From contig NZ_OY781114.1 in NCBI RefSeq assembly GCF_963676485.1, positions 3,240,501 through 3,304,500 of the forward strand: 64,000 nucleotides of DNA. The letters run 5' to 3'. This stretch comes from an uncultured Cohaesibacter sp. GTDB taxonomy: Bacteria; Pseudomonadota; Alphaproteobacteria; Rhizobiales; Cohaesibacteraceae. The stretch's first letter is position 1; the number at the start of each line of letters is the position of its first letter. Position numbers and translations under genes: made by a program. The notes under the pieces are model-generated. The model was given only the letters and a program-made list of their open reading frames with translations. It was not told the DNA's origin and ran no database searches. This document shows, piece by piece, positions 52,877 to 62,918 of the stretch.

Positions 52877-53644
52877 ATGATCAGCAGTCTGGCTGTTGGT
52901 GGAGGAACCATGGCGGCAGGTGGCAATCATCGTGCGTTGACGACAACGCAGATTGTGCATCGCCGGCTTCGTACCGAAATCATTTCAATGCAGCGTCTCC
53001 CCGGAGAAGCGATCAGTGAAAAAGAGATCGCTTCAGAACACGGGGTTAGCCGCACTCCCATCCGCGAGGCGCTGTTGCGTCTTTCTGAAGAGCGGTTGGT
53101 GGACATTGTTCCGAAGTCGGGCACCTCGGTGGCGAAAATACCAATTGCTGATGTTTTGGAATCTCAAGTGGCAAGGGCTGCTCTGGAACAGGTGACGACG
53201 AAAGCCGCCGTCAAGCTGGCCAAGGGGAGCGATATCGCAAATATGCGCGCACTGCTGATTGCTCAGCAGGAACATAAGGAAGCGGCCGACTACGAGAAAT
53301 TTTACGCAACGGATGAGGATCTCCATCACGCAATTGCTTTGGCAGGCGGATACCCCGGAATCTGGGCGATCATAGACCGCATCAAGATCCAGGTGGACCG
53401 CTATCGGCTTCTGACGATCCAGCAACCTTTGCGCATGGAGCGGGTGTTGCAGGAGCATTCCGACATTGTCGAGGCGATTGCCGCGCATGATGAAGACCGC
53501 GCTGCAGAAGCCATGCGGTTACATCTTGATGGCCTGAGTGACGAGGATCTGAGTGATATCCGAGATCGCAACCCGAGCTACTTTATAGGGGACTTTGAAC
53601 AAGTTCTCGATAGATGGCGAAGAGAAACCACTTCGCTGAATTAG
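52877..53644 (+). CDS. GntR-family regulator with FCD domain (uronate cluster)
   Basis: A 255-residue protein; AGAGGAGA precedes the ATG. The winged helix (about 25-95) has ISEKEIASEHGVSRTPIREALLRLSEERLV. The FCD domain (about 100-235) has its metal-type residues in DEDLHHAIALAGG, QEHSDIVEAI and AMRLHLDG. In other proteobacteria such regulators answer to uronate breakdown products. It sits directly upstream of the TRAP genes. Confidence 0.88.
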   Translation: MISSLAVGGGTMAAGGNHRALTTTQIVHRRLRTEIISMQRLPGEAISEKEIASEHGVSRTPIREALLRLSEERLVDIVPKSGTSVAKIPIADVLESQVARAALEQVTTKAAVKLAKGSDIANMRALLIAQQEHKEAADYEKFYATDEDLHHAIALAGGYPGIWAIIDRIKIQVDRYRLLTIQQPLRMERVLQEHSDIVEAIAAHDEDRAAEAMRLHLDGLSDEDLSDIRDRNPSYFIGDFEQVLDRWRRETTSLN

Positions 53645-53720
53645 CGGCCGCTTCTTAATGAATTAAGGGGTTGCCGCTGTGTTGGATCTACATGTGTTTG
53701 ATCTACCAATGGAGGAAGTT

Positions 53721-54713
53721 ATGAAACATTTTAGTGCTATTGCTGCAGTCGCAGGAGCGGGGGCGCTCGCTCTTTCGGCTGTTTATGGCGCAACCCCTGT
53801 TATGGCGGAAACCGTATTCCAGGTTGCTTTCAACCAGCCTGAATCCCACCCGCAGTTCAAAGCCATGCAGAAATTCGGCGAGGCTCTGGCTGAGCGCACA
53901 AACGGTGAGTATAAGGTCGAGGTTTACCCGAACGAACTGCTCGGTGCCCAGAAAGAAGCCATCGAAATGACCCAGACCGGCACCATTGCGATGTCGCTGG
54001 CTGCTGCAAGTCTTCTGGAAAGCTGGAACCCAGATTTTGTTGTTTTCAACCTGCCATACATGTTCGACAGTATTGAGCAGCAGCGGAAGGTTGTGAACGA
54101 TCCTGCAATCGTGGGGGATCTTTATCATTCCGTTGAAGATCAGGGCATCGTCGTTCTGGCTGCCTTCCATGGTGGTGTTCGCAACGTATATCGCAAATCC
54201 GGCCCAGTTGAAAAACCGGCTGATCTGGCTGGCGACAAAATCCGCGTGATGCAGTCCGACACCAACATCGAGATGATGAATCTGATGGGTGGTAACGGCA
54301 TCGCAATGGGGCAGGGCGAAGTTTACACCGCTATTCAGACCGGTGTTCTTGACGGTGGCGAAAACAACGAAATCGTCTACTCTTCCCTGAAGCACAGCGA
54401 AATCGCGCCTTACTATTCCTACACCCAGCACCTGATGATGCCAGACTATCTCATTATGAGCGCTGACATCTACAATGAACTGCCGGACAATGTGAAACAG
54501 ATCTTTGCTGAAGAGCTGCCAAAAGCTGTCGACTATGAATATGAGTCCTTCGCTGAAGCAGTAACCGCTGCAAAGGCTGATGCTGAAAAAGCTGGTGCCA
54601 AGTTCAACCAGGTTGATCTGCAGTCCTTCAGAGATGCCGTAAAACCGCTCACTGAAAAGAAACTGAGCAGTGACGTTACCAAGAAGATCTACAAACAGAT
54701 CCACGGCGAATAA
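53721..54713 (+). CDS. dctP: TRAP transporter substrate-binding protein (DctP), uronate type
   Basis: A 330-residue protein started at the ATG at 53721 with GGAGG upstream, followed by a signal peptide (cut after PVMA, about 28). The ligand Arg is in AGDKIRVMQSDT, and the core has FNLPYMFDS and GVRNVYRKSGPV. The subgroup resembles DctP proteins that bind uronates such as glucuronate or galacturonate. It is the first gene of a second complete dctP-dctQ-dctM set, unrelated in detail to the one at 17345-20176. Confidence 0.92.
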   Translation: MKHFSAIAAVAGAGALALSAVYGATPVMAETVFQVAFNQPESHPQFKAMQKFGEALAERTNGEYKVEVYPNELLGAQKEAIEMTQTGTIAMSLAAASLLESWNPDFVVFNLPYMFDSIEQQRKVVNDPAIVGDLYHSVEDQGIVVLAAFHGGVRNVYRKSGPVEKPADLAGDKIRVMQSDTNIEMMNLMGGNGIAMGQGEVYTAIQTGVLDGGENNEIVYSSLKHSEIAPYYSYTQHLMMPDYLIMSADIYNELPDNVKQIFAEELPKAVDYEYESFAEAVTAAKADAEKAGAKFNQVDLQSFRDAVKPLTEKKLSSDVTKKIYKQIHGE

Positions 54714-54737
54714 TCTGTAGCACAATTCCAAAGCCAA

Positions 54738-54766
54738 AAGGGGCCGGGTGCTTGCATCCGGTCCTT
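54738..54766 (+). terminator. Hairpin between dctP and dctQ
   Basis: GGGCCGGGTGC pairs with GCATCCGGTCC around two bases (two G.T pairs), then CTTATT. Its place, just after the binding-protein gene inside the operon, fits partial termination or message stabilisation, giving more DctP than permease. Confidence 0.6.
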
Positions 54767-54792
54767 ATTCAAGGGCGAAGGAGGAAGTTTCA

Positions 54793-55302
54793 ATGCATGC
54801 TATTAAGCGCTGGGCTGACCGCATTCTGGCTACGACTTGCATCATCCTGTGTGGTCTTCTGGTGGTTGCTGTAACCTGGCAAGTTGTGGGGCGCTTTTTC
54901 TTCAATAGCTCCGGAGCATTCTCCGAGGAGCTCTCCAAAATCATGTTTGTCTGGTTTGTCCTTTTGGGCGCGGCTCTGCTGTTCGGCGAAAAGGGCCATA
55001 TGGCAATCGAGATCGGTCTCGACATGATGTCAGCCAGAAAGCAACTGGTTTTCCAGATCCTTATCAGTCTTTTAATCCTCGGGTTTGTCACCTCCATTCT
55101 GCTTGTTGGGGGAATTGATGCCGTCAACCGCACGATGCGTCAGACAAACGCCGCAATACCGTTCATCAGAACAGGGCAGATCTATCTGGCTCTTCCATTG
55201 AGTGGTGCTTTCTCTGTTTTCTATTGTTTCTACAATATCTGGAACGATTTCAGATCCTTGGCCGGAATGGACCAGGACCAATCCAGCAAGATGGAGGGCT
55301 GA
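54793..55302 (+). CDS. dctQ: TRAP transporter small permease (DctQ)
   Basis: A 169-residue protein with four membrane helices and the DctQ segment GAFSEELSKIMFVWFVLLGAALLF. GGAGG precedes the ATG at 54793; the longer frame starting at 54748 covers the hairpin and is rejected. It is followed four bases after its stop by the GTG of dctM. Confidence 0.9.
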   Translation: MHAIKRWADRILATTCIILCGLLVVAVTWQVVGRFFFNSSGAFSEELSKIMFVWFVLLGAALLFGEKGHMAIEIGLDMMSARKQLVFQILISLLILGFVTSILLVGGIDAVNRTMRQTNAAIPFIRTGQIYLALPLSGAFSVFYCFYNIWNDFRSLAGMDQDQSSKMEG

Positions 55303-55306
55303 CCCA

Positions 55307-56614
55307 GTGGCAAACGCAGCCGATATCGGCCTAATTATGCTCATTTCCATACCAATTCTTCTCGCAATTGGTGTGCCCATCAGTATCGCTATGGGGATTG
55401 GCTCCGTGGCGGCCATGACCACCATCTTCGGTTTTGATCGGATGGCAATTACCGCAGCTCAGCGCATATTTGCCGGAGTCAACTCATTCTCCCTGTTGGC
55501 CATTCCATTCTTTGTTCTGGCTGGGATTATTATGACCAACGGAGGTATCGCCCAAAGGCTGATTAACTTCGCCAAGGCGGTAATCTGGTTCATTCCGGGC
55601 GCTCTGATCCAGACCAATATTGTTGCCAATATGCTGTTTGGTGCGATCAGTGGTTCAGGCGTTGCCGCTGCCGCCGCCATTGGTGGCGCAATTGGACCGC
55701 AGCAGAAAAGCGAAGGATATGATCCCAACGTTGCTGCTGCAGCCAATATTGCCTCAGCGCCAGCTGGCATGTTGATCCCGCCCAGCAACACCTTCATCAT
55801 CTATTCGCTCGCCAGTGGTGGTGCGTCTGTTGCTGCCTTGTTTGTTGCCGGTTATGGCCCAGGTATCCTGTGGGGTCTGGGGTGCATGATCCCGGCCATG
55901 TTCTTTGCGCGTAAAGCTGGATACAAATCCGAGAAGCTGGGTAGCTTCCGTGACAATGTGAAGATCACTGTCGATGCCGTTCCATCGCTGTTCCTGATCT
56001 TTGTCGTGGTCGGAGGTATCATCTCAGGTATCTTTACGCCGACAGAAGCCAGCTGCATCGCTGTTGTTTATGTGACGATCCTGTCCTTCCTTTATCGCAC
56101 CATCACGGTGAACATGATCCCGCGGTTCCTGTTGGCAACGGTCAAGACAACATCCATGATCATCTTCATGATCGGTGTTTCTGCCATCATGGGCTGGATC
56201 ATGGCTTTTGCCAAAATCCCGAACATCATTGCGGACTCGCTCTTGAGCGTTACCGACAGCCCGATCCTGATCATGATCATCATGAACTTCGTGATGCTGC
56301 TTCTGGGCTGTGTGATGGATCCGACACCTGCAATCCTGATTTTTGCTCCCATCTTTTTGCCGATTGCCATGTCTCTCGGATTTGATGTTGTGCATTTCGG
56401 TGTGCTGATGGTCTTCAACCTCTGCATCGGTACGATTACGCCGCCGGTCGGGCCTATTCTGTTTGTTGGTTGTCGCATAGCGGATTTGAAGATTGAACAG
56501 GTTGTCAAACCGATGCTGCCTTACTTCCTGATCCTGTGCTGTTTGTTGATGGTTGTCACATTCGTGCCAGAAATTTCGCTCGCGCTGCCGCGTCTGGCAG
56601 GCCTGATTAACTGA
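55307..56614 (+). CDS. dctM: TRAP transporter large permease (DctM)
   Basis: A 435-residue protein with about 12 membrane helices. I start at the GTG at 55307, with GGAGGG ten bases upstream; the frame to 55202 overlaps dctQ and is a shadow. Family motifs include FGAISGSGVAAAAAIGGAIGPQ and the late GCVMDPTPAILIFAPIFLPI. It completes the importer and is followed by catabolic genes. Confidence 0.92.
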   Translation: MANAADIGLIMLISIPILLAIGVPISIAMGIGSVAAMTTIFGFDRMAITAAQRIFAGVNSFSLLAIPFFVLAGIIMTNGGIAQRLINFAKAVIWFIPGALIQTNIVANMLFGAISGSGVAAAAAIGGAIGPQQKSEGYDPNVAAAANIASAPAGMLIPPSNTFIIYSLASGGASVAALFVAGYGPGILWGLGCMIPAMFFARKAGYKSEKLGSFRDNVKITVDAVPSLFLIFVVVGGIISGIFTPTEASCIAVVYVTILSFLYRTITVNMIPRFLLATVKTTSMIIFMIGVSAIMGWIMAFAKIPNIIADSLLSVTDSPILIMIIMNFVMLLLGCVMDPTPAILIFAPIFLPIAMSLGFDVVHFGVLMVFNLCIGTITPPVGPILFVGCRIADLKIEQVVKPMLPYFLILCCLLMVVTFVPEISLALPRLAGLIN

Positions 56615-56773
56615 TCATCGAAAGCAAGGCGAAGAAAAATAGAATTGCCGAGCATTTTTGCCCGGCAACGTAAGAGTTTTGACCTTCTCGCGCGCTATGT
56701 CGACAGGTCAGGCAGGCGATCGGTCGCCGAGTGGAAACGCTTGAACGCGGTCGCCTCATCAAGGAGAAATAAA

Positions 56774-57796
56774 ATGAAAGCGCTAGTATATACGGCCCCG
56801 CATAAGGTGGAAGTGCAAGACGTTCCTGCGCCCGAAGGACGCAGCGGAGCAGCCAAGATCAAGATGCACTATTGTGGTGTTTGCGGTACGGATATCGGCA
56901 TTTTTGCAGGCAAGCACCCACGCGCCACAGCGCCGTTGGTGCTCGGACATGAATTCGTGGGCACCATCGAAGAAATTCAGGATGGTTCCGGTCGGATTGC
57001 TCCTGGAGACCGCGTTGTTGCCTATCCGCTTTTGTCCTGTGGGGAGTGTCTTGCCTGCCGCACCGGTCATCCGCATGTGTGCAAATCCCTGAAGCTTATC
57101 GGCATCGATCAGGACGGCGGCATGGCTGACCATGCCTGGGTCGATGAAGATGTCTTGTTCAAGGTTCCTGACGGAATGACCGACAAGATCGCCGCTCTGG
57201 TTGAGCCACTGGCCGTTGTCGTGCGCTCCCTGCATCAGGCCCGCTTCGATGTGCTGGATTCCGCGGTGGTGACCGGCGCAGGCCCCATTGGTGTTCTGAC
57301 CGCTATCGTTCTGAAGCATTCGGGTGCCTCCCGCATCGTTGTTTCCGATATTGATCAGGCCCGCCTTGATGTCTGCAAGTCTCTGGGGCTGGAAACCGTC
57401 AATGTGAAAGACACCAACCTTGTTGACTATATCAACGAGACTACCAACGAAGAAGGTGTCGACATCGTGTTCGAATGCTCGGGCGCTCCCAGCTCGGCAG
57501 CTGAGATGACCAAGATCTGCCGTATTGGCGGCACCATTTGCATGACTGGCATTCACAAGGAAGCGCGTCCGGTTGATCTGCGTGACATGAACTTCAAGGA
57601 GCAGCTCCTGATCGGCTCGCGCGTTTACACCAAGCAGGAATTCGAGATGTCCGTTGCCTATGCGCAGACCATCGCCGAAGACCTGGAAAAAGTGGTGACC
57701 CAGATTATTCCGCTTTCGGAATCCGAAGGCATCTTCGACATGATCGCAGACCCGGCTGTCAATACAGTCAAGGTTCTGGTCGACTGTCAGGCATAA
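56774..57796 (+). CDS. Zinc-dependent alcohol/polyol dehydrogenase
   Basis: A 340-residue MDR-family enzyme started at the ATG at 56774, with AAGGAG before it. The catalytic zinc site is Cys in CGVCGTD (about 36-42) and His-Glu in GHEFVG. The structural zinc site is the four-Cys lobe CGECLACRTGHPHVC. The cofactor fold has TGAGPIGVLTAI. It probably oxidises a sugar acid or polyol with NAD(P)+; an L-galactonate- or altronate-type 5-dehydrogenase is plausible, given the UxaA-like gene downstream. It lies between the TRAP genes and the KduD-like SDR. Confidence 0.88.
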   Translation: MKALVYTAPHKVEVQDVPAPEGRSGAAKIKMHYCGVCGTDIGIFAGKHPRATAPLVLGHEFVGTIEEIQDGSGRIAPGDRVVAYPLLSCGECLACRTGHPHVCKSLKLIGIDQDGGMADHAWVDEDVLFKVPDGMTDKIAALVEPLAVVVRSLHQARFDVLDSAVVTGAGPIGVLTAIVLKHSGASRIVVSDIDQARLDVCKSLGLETVNVKDTNLVDYINETTNEEGVDIVFECSGAPSSAAEMTKICRIGGTICMTGIHKEARPVDLRDMNFKEQLLIGSRVYTKQEFEMSVAYAQTIAEDLEKVVTQIIPLSESEGIFDMIADPAVNTVKVLVDCQA

Positions 57797-57817
57797 GAAA
57801 TTCAGAAGGACAAAATC

Positions 57818-58576
57818 ATGAATCCGTATGACGTAAAAGGTCAGAAAGCCATTGTAACCGGCGGTACGCGCGGGCTTGGCAAGGGAATGGCCGAAGTGCT
57901 TCTGGAAGCCGGTGTTGAAGTGGTCATCTTTGGTTCAGGCGCCAGCGTGCATGATGTGGCCAAGGAATTCTGCGACCGTGGCTTTGCCTGCCATGGCCTG
58001 ACTGTTGATCTGGCAGACGCCAAGGCTCGCGAAGAGGGCTTTAGCAAGGCGCTTGAGGCGTTGGGGGGCGATCTGGATATCCTTGTCACCGCAGCGGGCG
58101 TTCAGAAACGCCACAAGAGCGAGGAGTTTCCGCTTGATGACTGGAATGCCGTTCTGGAGGTTAACCTGACCGCCGTGTTTGATCTGTGCCAGCGGGCAGC
58201 CCGTGTGATGTTGCCCAAAGGGCGCGGCAAGATTGTCAATATCGCGTCGCTCCTGAGCTTCTTTGGCGGCTATACCGTTCCCGCTTATGCTGCCAGCAAG
58301 GGCGGGATTGCCCAGTTGACCAAGGCGCTTGCGAACGAATGGGCCAGCATGGGCATCTGCATCAACGCCTTGGCTCCGGGCTATATGGCAACCGACATGA
58401 ATACGGCCCTTTTGGCTGACGAAGGCCGGAATGCCGAAATTTCCGCGCGTATCCCAACCCATCGCTGGGGCACCCCTGATGACATGAAGGGGCCGTTGCT
58501 GTTCCTTGCTTCCGGGGCATCGGACTATGTGAATGGCACCATCATCCCCGTTGATGGCGGATATCTGGGTCGCTGA
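57818..58576 (+). CDS. kduD: KduD-like short-chain dehydrogenase
   Basis: A 252-residue classical SDR, very close in length to KduD. The cofactor motif TGGTRGLGKGMA (about 15-26), the catalytic Ser in IASLLSFFGG (about 145) and the YAASKGG Tyr/Lys pair (about 157-163) are present. Known: KduD reduces 2,5-diketo-3-deoxygluconate to 2-keto-3-deoxygluconate after KduI. With kduI at 60507 in the same cluster, this assignment is favoured, though many sugar-acid SDRs look alike. Confidence 0.72.
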   Translation: MNPYDVKGQKAIVTGGTRGLGKGMAEVLLEAGVEVVIFGSGASVHDVAKEFCDRGFACHGLTVDLADAKAREEGFSKALEALGGDLDILVTAAGVQKRHKSEEFPLDDWNAVLEVNLTAVFDLCQRAARVMLPKGRGKIVNIASLLSFFGGYTVPAYAASKGGIAQLTKALANEWASMGICINALAPGYMATDMNTALLADEGRNAEISARIPTHRWGTPDDMKGPLLFLASGASDYVNGTIIPVDGGYLGR

Positions 58577-58609
58577 CCGCGCTGTGTTTTAGACGTGAAA
58601 GAAAAGCTT

Positions 58610-59563
58610 ATGAAAGTCATCGTTTCTGATTGTGACCACGAGTCGATGCAGATCGAAAAAGACGTGCTCGCTGAGGCCGGTTTGGATTTTACCCATATGG
58701 CTGCCCGCACCGAGGATGAAGTGATCGAACAATGCAAGGGCGGCAACATCATTCTCAACCAGTATGGCAAGTTTGATGATCGGGTCTTTGCGGCTCTGCC
58801 GGAGGTTAAGCAGATTGTCCGTTACGGCGTTGGTGTCGACAATGTAGATCTGGAAGCTGCGACCCGTCATGGGGTGCAGGTTTGCAACGTGCCTGACTAT
58901 GGCATGCATGAAGTATCCGACCATGCCCTTGCTCTGATGATGTCCCTCATCCGCAAGATCCCGGCGACTGTCAGCCACACCCGTAATCGCGAGTGGGATT
59001 TCCGCCAGATGGCTCCGATCCGTCGTATCTTCGAAATGAGGATCGGCGTTTTGGGCGTGGGTCGCATCGGTGGGTTGTTTGCCAAGAAGGCTCTGCCGCT
59101 TTGCAAGGAAGTGCTGGTTCATGACATGAACAGAACAGATCTTGAAGCCAAGATTCCCGGTGTAAAGCAGGTGAGCCTGGAAGAGATTCTGAGCAATAGC
59201 GATGTTGTCTCGGTTCATTGCCCGCTGTCTGATGAGACGCGGAATCTTATCGATGCAGACAAGCTCAAAAGCATGAAGCAGGGCGCCATCATCATCAACA
59301 CCGCTCGCGGTGGCATCATCGATGAAGAGGTTCTGGCTGATCAGTTGGAAACCGGTGCGCTGGGTGGTGCCGGACTGGACTGCATCTCCGCTGAGCCGAT
59401 CGACAAGACATCGCGGCTTCTGGACATGGATAATGTCTTTATTACCCCGCACATGGCTTACTATTCTGAAGAATCTTCTGCTGAACTCAAGCGCAAGGTT
59501 GCTGAGGAAGCTGTGCGGTTTGCAAAGGGTGAAGCTGTTCATTACCCGGTCAATCAGCTTTGA
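58610..59563 (+). CDS. D-2-hydroxyacid dehydrogenase, CtBP-like
   Basis: A 317-residue enzyme. I prefer the ATG at 58610, with AGAAAAG upstream, to a GTG at 58595. It has NVPDYGMHEVSDHALALMM of the CtBP-like group, the NAD motif GVLGVGRIGG, catalytic Arg in NTARGGIID, a Glu in the ISAEPID region and His in ITPHMAYYS. It should reduce or oxidise a 2-keto/2-hydroxy acid made during uronate breakdown. It is followed by a long hairpin (59611) and the YhcH-like gene. Confidence 0.85.
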   Translation: MKVIVSDCDHESMQIEKDVLAEAGLDFTHMAARTEDEVIEQCKGGNIILNQYGKFDDRVFAALPEVKQIVRYGVGVDNVDLEAATRHGVQVCNVPDYGMHEVSDHALALMMSLIRKIPATVSHTRNREWDFRQMAPIRRIFEMRIGVLGVGRIGGLFAKKALPLCKEVLVHDMNRTDLEAKIPGVKQVSLEEILSNSDVVSVHCPLSDETRNLIDADKLKSMKQGAIIINTARGGIIDEEVLADQLETGALGGAGLDCISAEPIDKTSRLLDMDNVFITPHMAYYSEESSAELKRKVAEEAVRFAKGEAVHYPVNQL

Positions 59564-59610
59564 GAGACTGATTAATCCTCCCTCTGACCGGGAGAGTATC
59601 ATTCACCCGC

Positions 59611-59637
59611 ACGGTCCGGCCATAGTGGCCGGACCGT
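59611..59637 (+). terminator. Intercistronic hairpin before the YhcH-like gene
   Basis: ACGGTCCGGCCA and TGGCCGGACCGT form a perfect 12-bp stem with loop TAG, 47 bp after the dehydrogenase stop. No T-run follows, so it may stabilise the message or act as a weak pause rather than a terminator. Confidence 0.5.
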
Positions 59638-59647
59638 CAAATAGTAA

Positions 59648-60136
<489 letters not shown>

Positions 60137-60506
60137 GGCTGGCTTGTTGTGCTGAATGCTCTTGGCGCGTGAGGCCTATAGTCATCAAGCCAACCACCAT
60201 GGCCGGTGGATCTGGCTTGATGGTCCGTGGTTTGCTGCGCCCCTGCTGCAAGAGGCGAGTTCGGGTGGAAGAGCTGGCAAGAGATACAATGCCTGCCAAG
60301 GACGTCGCAATCGCAGCGGCTTAGCTGATGTTTGGCGACGGTTTTCTCCTTGAGAGCTGTTGATTGTTAAAACAGGACAATTAAATGCGACTTTTCTCTT
60401 GGCGCAGGAAATATGAAGAGTATGAATAAATGTATGGATTCATTTTCGTTGTTACTAACTGGTAGATGACCATACCGAATTGAGCGAACACCAAAGGAGA
60501 TGCCAC
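60137..60506. other. 370-bp gap between the YhcH-like gene and kduI
   Basis: The first 200 bp are GC-rich, unlike typical intergenic DNA here, and one frame reads as MPAKDVAIAAA before a stop at about 60324, which may be a decayed gene end. The remainder is AT-rich and should hold the kduI promoter, with AAAGGAGA just before the gene. I see no palindromic operator. Confidence 0.35.
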
Positions 60507-61349
60507 ATGGATATCCGCTATTCCGTTAATCAGAAACATTTCAAACGGATGACCACCGAAGAGGTCGCCGAAGAATTCAAGATCACCAATCTTTATGTCG
60601 CCGACACCATTCAGGCTGTCTATAGCCATGTGGACCGTATGGTGACCTTCGGCTGCATGCCGGTGAGCGAAACCGTTCCTCTGGATAAGGGCATCGAATG
60701 CATGAAGACATTCGGTACGGACTATATTCTGGAACGGCGCGAAATCGGTATCTTCAACCTTGGCAACACCGGTACGATTGTTGCCGATGGCGTCAGCTAC
60801 ACGCTCGATTTCCAGGATTGCCTCTATATTTCCCGCGGTACCAAGGAAGTGACGTTCCAGAGCGCTGATGGATCCAAGCCTGCCAAATTCTACATGGTCA
60901 GTGCTCCGGCCCATAAAGCCTGCAAGACAACCTTCCTGAAAATGGCTGATGCCAAAAAGGTTCCTCTGGGCGATCAGGAAAATTGCAACAAGCGCGTCAT
61001 CAACCAGTTCATCCATCCTGACGTTCTGGAAACCTGCCAGCTCTCCATGGGCCTGACCCAGCTGGAGCCGGGCAATGTCTGGAATACCATGCCAGCGCAC
61101 ACCCATGAGCGCCGCATGGAAATCTACACCTATTTCAATCTGCCTGAAGATCAGGCTGTCTTCCATATGATGGGAGAGGGCGACCAGACCCGCCATATCA
61201 TGATGCATAACGGGGATGCTGTTATCAGCCCATCCTGGAGCATTCATGCCGGCTGCGGCACCTGCGCCTATACCTTCATCTGGGCGATGGGTGGTGAGAA
61301 CCAGACCTTCAATGACATGGACGTTATCCCGATCAACGAACTGCGTTGA
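60507..61349 (+). CDS. kduI: 5-dehydro-4-deoxy-D-glucuronate isomerase (KduI)
   Basis: A 280-residue cupin enzyme from the ATG at 60507 (AAAGGAG upstream), the usual KduI length. Zinc ligands are in PAHTHERRMEIYTYF (His, His, Glu, about 195-205) and in SWSIHAGCGT (His, about 248). It converts 4-deoxy-L-threo-5-hexosulose uronate, released from unsaturated oligouronides, to 2,5-diketo-3-deoxygluconate, the KduD substrate. This marks the cluster as pectin- or glycosaminoglycan-type uronate catabolism. Confidence 0.93.
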   Translation: MDIRYSVNQKHFKRMTTEEVAEEFKITNLYVADTIQAVYSHVDRMVTFGCMPVSETVPLDKGIECMKTFGTDYILERREIGIFNLGNTGTIVADGVSYTLDFQDCLYISRGTKEVTFQSADGSKPAKFYMVSAPAHKACKTTFLKMADAKKVPLGDQENCNKRVINQFIHPDVLETCQLSMGLTQLEPGNVWNTMPAHTHERRMEIYTYFNLPEDQAVFHMMGEGDQTRHIMMHNGDAVISPSWSIHAGCGTCAYTFIWAMGGENQTFNDMDVIPINELR

Positions 61350-61360
61350 TTTGAAATTTT

Positions 61361-61393
61361 AACGGGCTGTCTTTTTGCAAAGGCAGCCCGTTT
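61361..61393 (+). terminator. Rho-independent terminator after kduI
   Basis: ACGGGCTG and CAGCCCGT pair, with an inner CTTT/AAAG stem, ending in TTTG, about 12 bp after the kduI stop. It faces the convergent oxidoreductase gene. Confidence 0.75.
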
Positions 61394-61457
61394 GTGTTGG
61401 GTAACCCGCAAGAGCGTTTCGAGTGCCTTTGCGGGTTTTCGTCTTTTGGGGAGAGGC

Positions 61458-62435
61458 TTAATGCGGTCCCTTCAAAATCGCTTGGGTCAGCTCAGAGACG
61501 CTTATGCCTTCCGCCGGTGTGCAAGGATTGGGGGCGTCATCGAGAAAATGGGCCACCACGCGCTCAACGAAGGGCTGATGTACATGGTGCGGATCTTCAA
61601 TTTCGATAAGCTGTTCCACCCCGTCAATGGTAAGCGAAATTGCAGAAGGGGCAAAGAAACACATGCTGGCCACACCCTTCTCGCCATGTAGTGTCACCCG
61701 CTCTTCGCTTTCTGCAGAAGCGTAGGCGCAAAGGCCAACCACTGGGAAGGTTTCATAATCCAGCATGAAGGTCACCAGATCTTCTGCCTTTGTGTGCTGG
61801 CCTTGTGTTTTTTTGATACCGGCAGCTGAGGTCGGGCTGCCAAACAAATAGGTCAGCCAGTCCAGCGTGTGCGACTGCATATCGACAAATAGACCTCCGC
61901 CATTGATGGCAGGGTCAATTTTCCAATGAATGGCAGGGCCGTCTTCGGCGCGCATCAATTGGCGCACTTCAATCATCCGCAAGGCCCCGATTGTGCCATC
62001 CTTTGCGATCTGCTTGAGCTTTTCAAAGCGCGGGAGTGCACGTCGATAGTAGGCGACGCAAAGCTTGCGTCCTGTCTCTTTGGCTGCGGCCTCCATTGTT
62101 CGGCATTCTTCAGGATTAAGCGCCATGGGCTTTTCGACCAGAACATCCTTGCCTGCCCGCATCGCCCGGATCGCATAGTCTGCGTGGGTATGGGGCGGCG
62201 TTGCGATGTAAATCGCTGTCAAATCCGGATTTTGAATGAGTGCATCCGCATCGGCTGTCCAGTCCGCTACACCGTGTCGTTTGGCATAGTCTGCTGCCTT
62301 TTCCGGATCGCGGCGCATCACGCAGCAAAGCTCTGATCTATCGGTCTTTTGCAGGGCCGGGCCGCTTTTCTTCTCGGTGACATCACCGCAGCCAAGAATG
62401 CCCCATCGAACGTGTTTTTCACCTTGTGCTGACAT
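61458..62435 (-). CDS. Gfo/Idh/MocA-family oxidoreductase
   Basis: A 325-residue protein with an N-terminal NAD(P) Rossmann fold (GILGCGDVTEKKSGP, about 12-26), the family motif EKPMALN (about 97-103) and a C-terminal alpha/beta substrate domain (about 125-325). Substrates are sugars, polyols or sugar acids. The gene is on the strand opposite to the uronate genes and divergent from the UxaA-like gene, so it may belong to that pathway as a side branch. Confidence 0.88.
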   Translation of the reverse strand: MSAQGEKHVRWGILGCGDVTEKKSGPALQKTDRSELCCVMRRDPEKAADYAKRHGVADWTADADALIQNPDLTAIYIATPPHTHADYAIRAMRAGKDVLVEKPMALNPEECRTMEAAAKETGRKLCVAYYRRALPRFEKLKQIAKDGTIGALRMIEVRQLMRAEDGPAIHWKIDPAINGGGLFVDMQSHTLDWLTYLFGSPTSAAGIKKTQGQHTKAEDLVTFMLDYETFPVVGLCAYASAESEERVTLHGEKGVASMCFFAPSAISLTIDGVEQLIEIEDPHHVHQPFVERVVAHFLDDAPNPCTPAEGISVSELTQAILKGPH

Positions 62436-62918
62436 ATCACCTCCTGTTGTCTGTTGCCCTCTTTTGATGAGATGGCATCAGTTTCAGAATATACCGCCGG
62501 GTATGCGGGAAGCAATGAGAAGGATCGCTTGTGAGTGATGATTGGGTGGTCTATCTGCGAAAAAAACACAAAGTGAAACAAAGACTTTGTGCTGCCTCTT
62601 GTTGGAGGGTGGGAAAGGGGAGACCGGTTTTCGGTTGGGGGCAAGATGCGGTTTGACTTCTTGAACATACATTGGATGTTTTTTCAATTATCAGGGAATC
62701 CAAGGCAATATTCCTTGACAAAACTATGGGAAAACCGATATTCATGGGATGAATTAAGAGTGCGCCTGATGGTCGGTTTCCTGCCTTCAAATGCGTCTTC
62801 AGCCCGGGAAAACGGGCATGGATGCGATGAAACGGCGATGTAGGACCAGTCAAATTAGACTTGAAACGGACCCCATATCACGGCGCGGGCAATGAATTTA
62901 AGAAAGGACTGCGGGAGA
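62436..62918. other. 483-bp divergent promoter region
   Basis: It separates the Gfo/Idh/MocA gene (minus) from the UxaA-like gene (plus), so it must hold promoters for both. A TTGACA at about 62713 could be a -35 box for uxaA. Short frames across it look noncoding, and I see no repeat. Confidence 0.35.

Noticed and set aside
53703-54737. 344-aa minus-strand frame opposite dctP
   Set aside because: Antisense shadow of a well-supported TRAP binding-protein gene.
58589-59602. 337-aa minus-strand frame opposite the CtBP-like dehydrogenase
   Set aside because: Antisense shadow; the plus strand shows all catalytic motifs.
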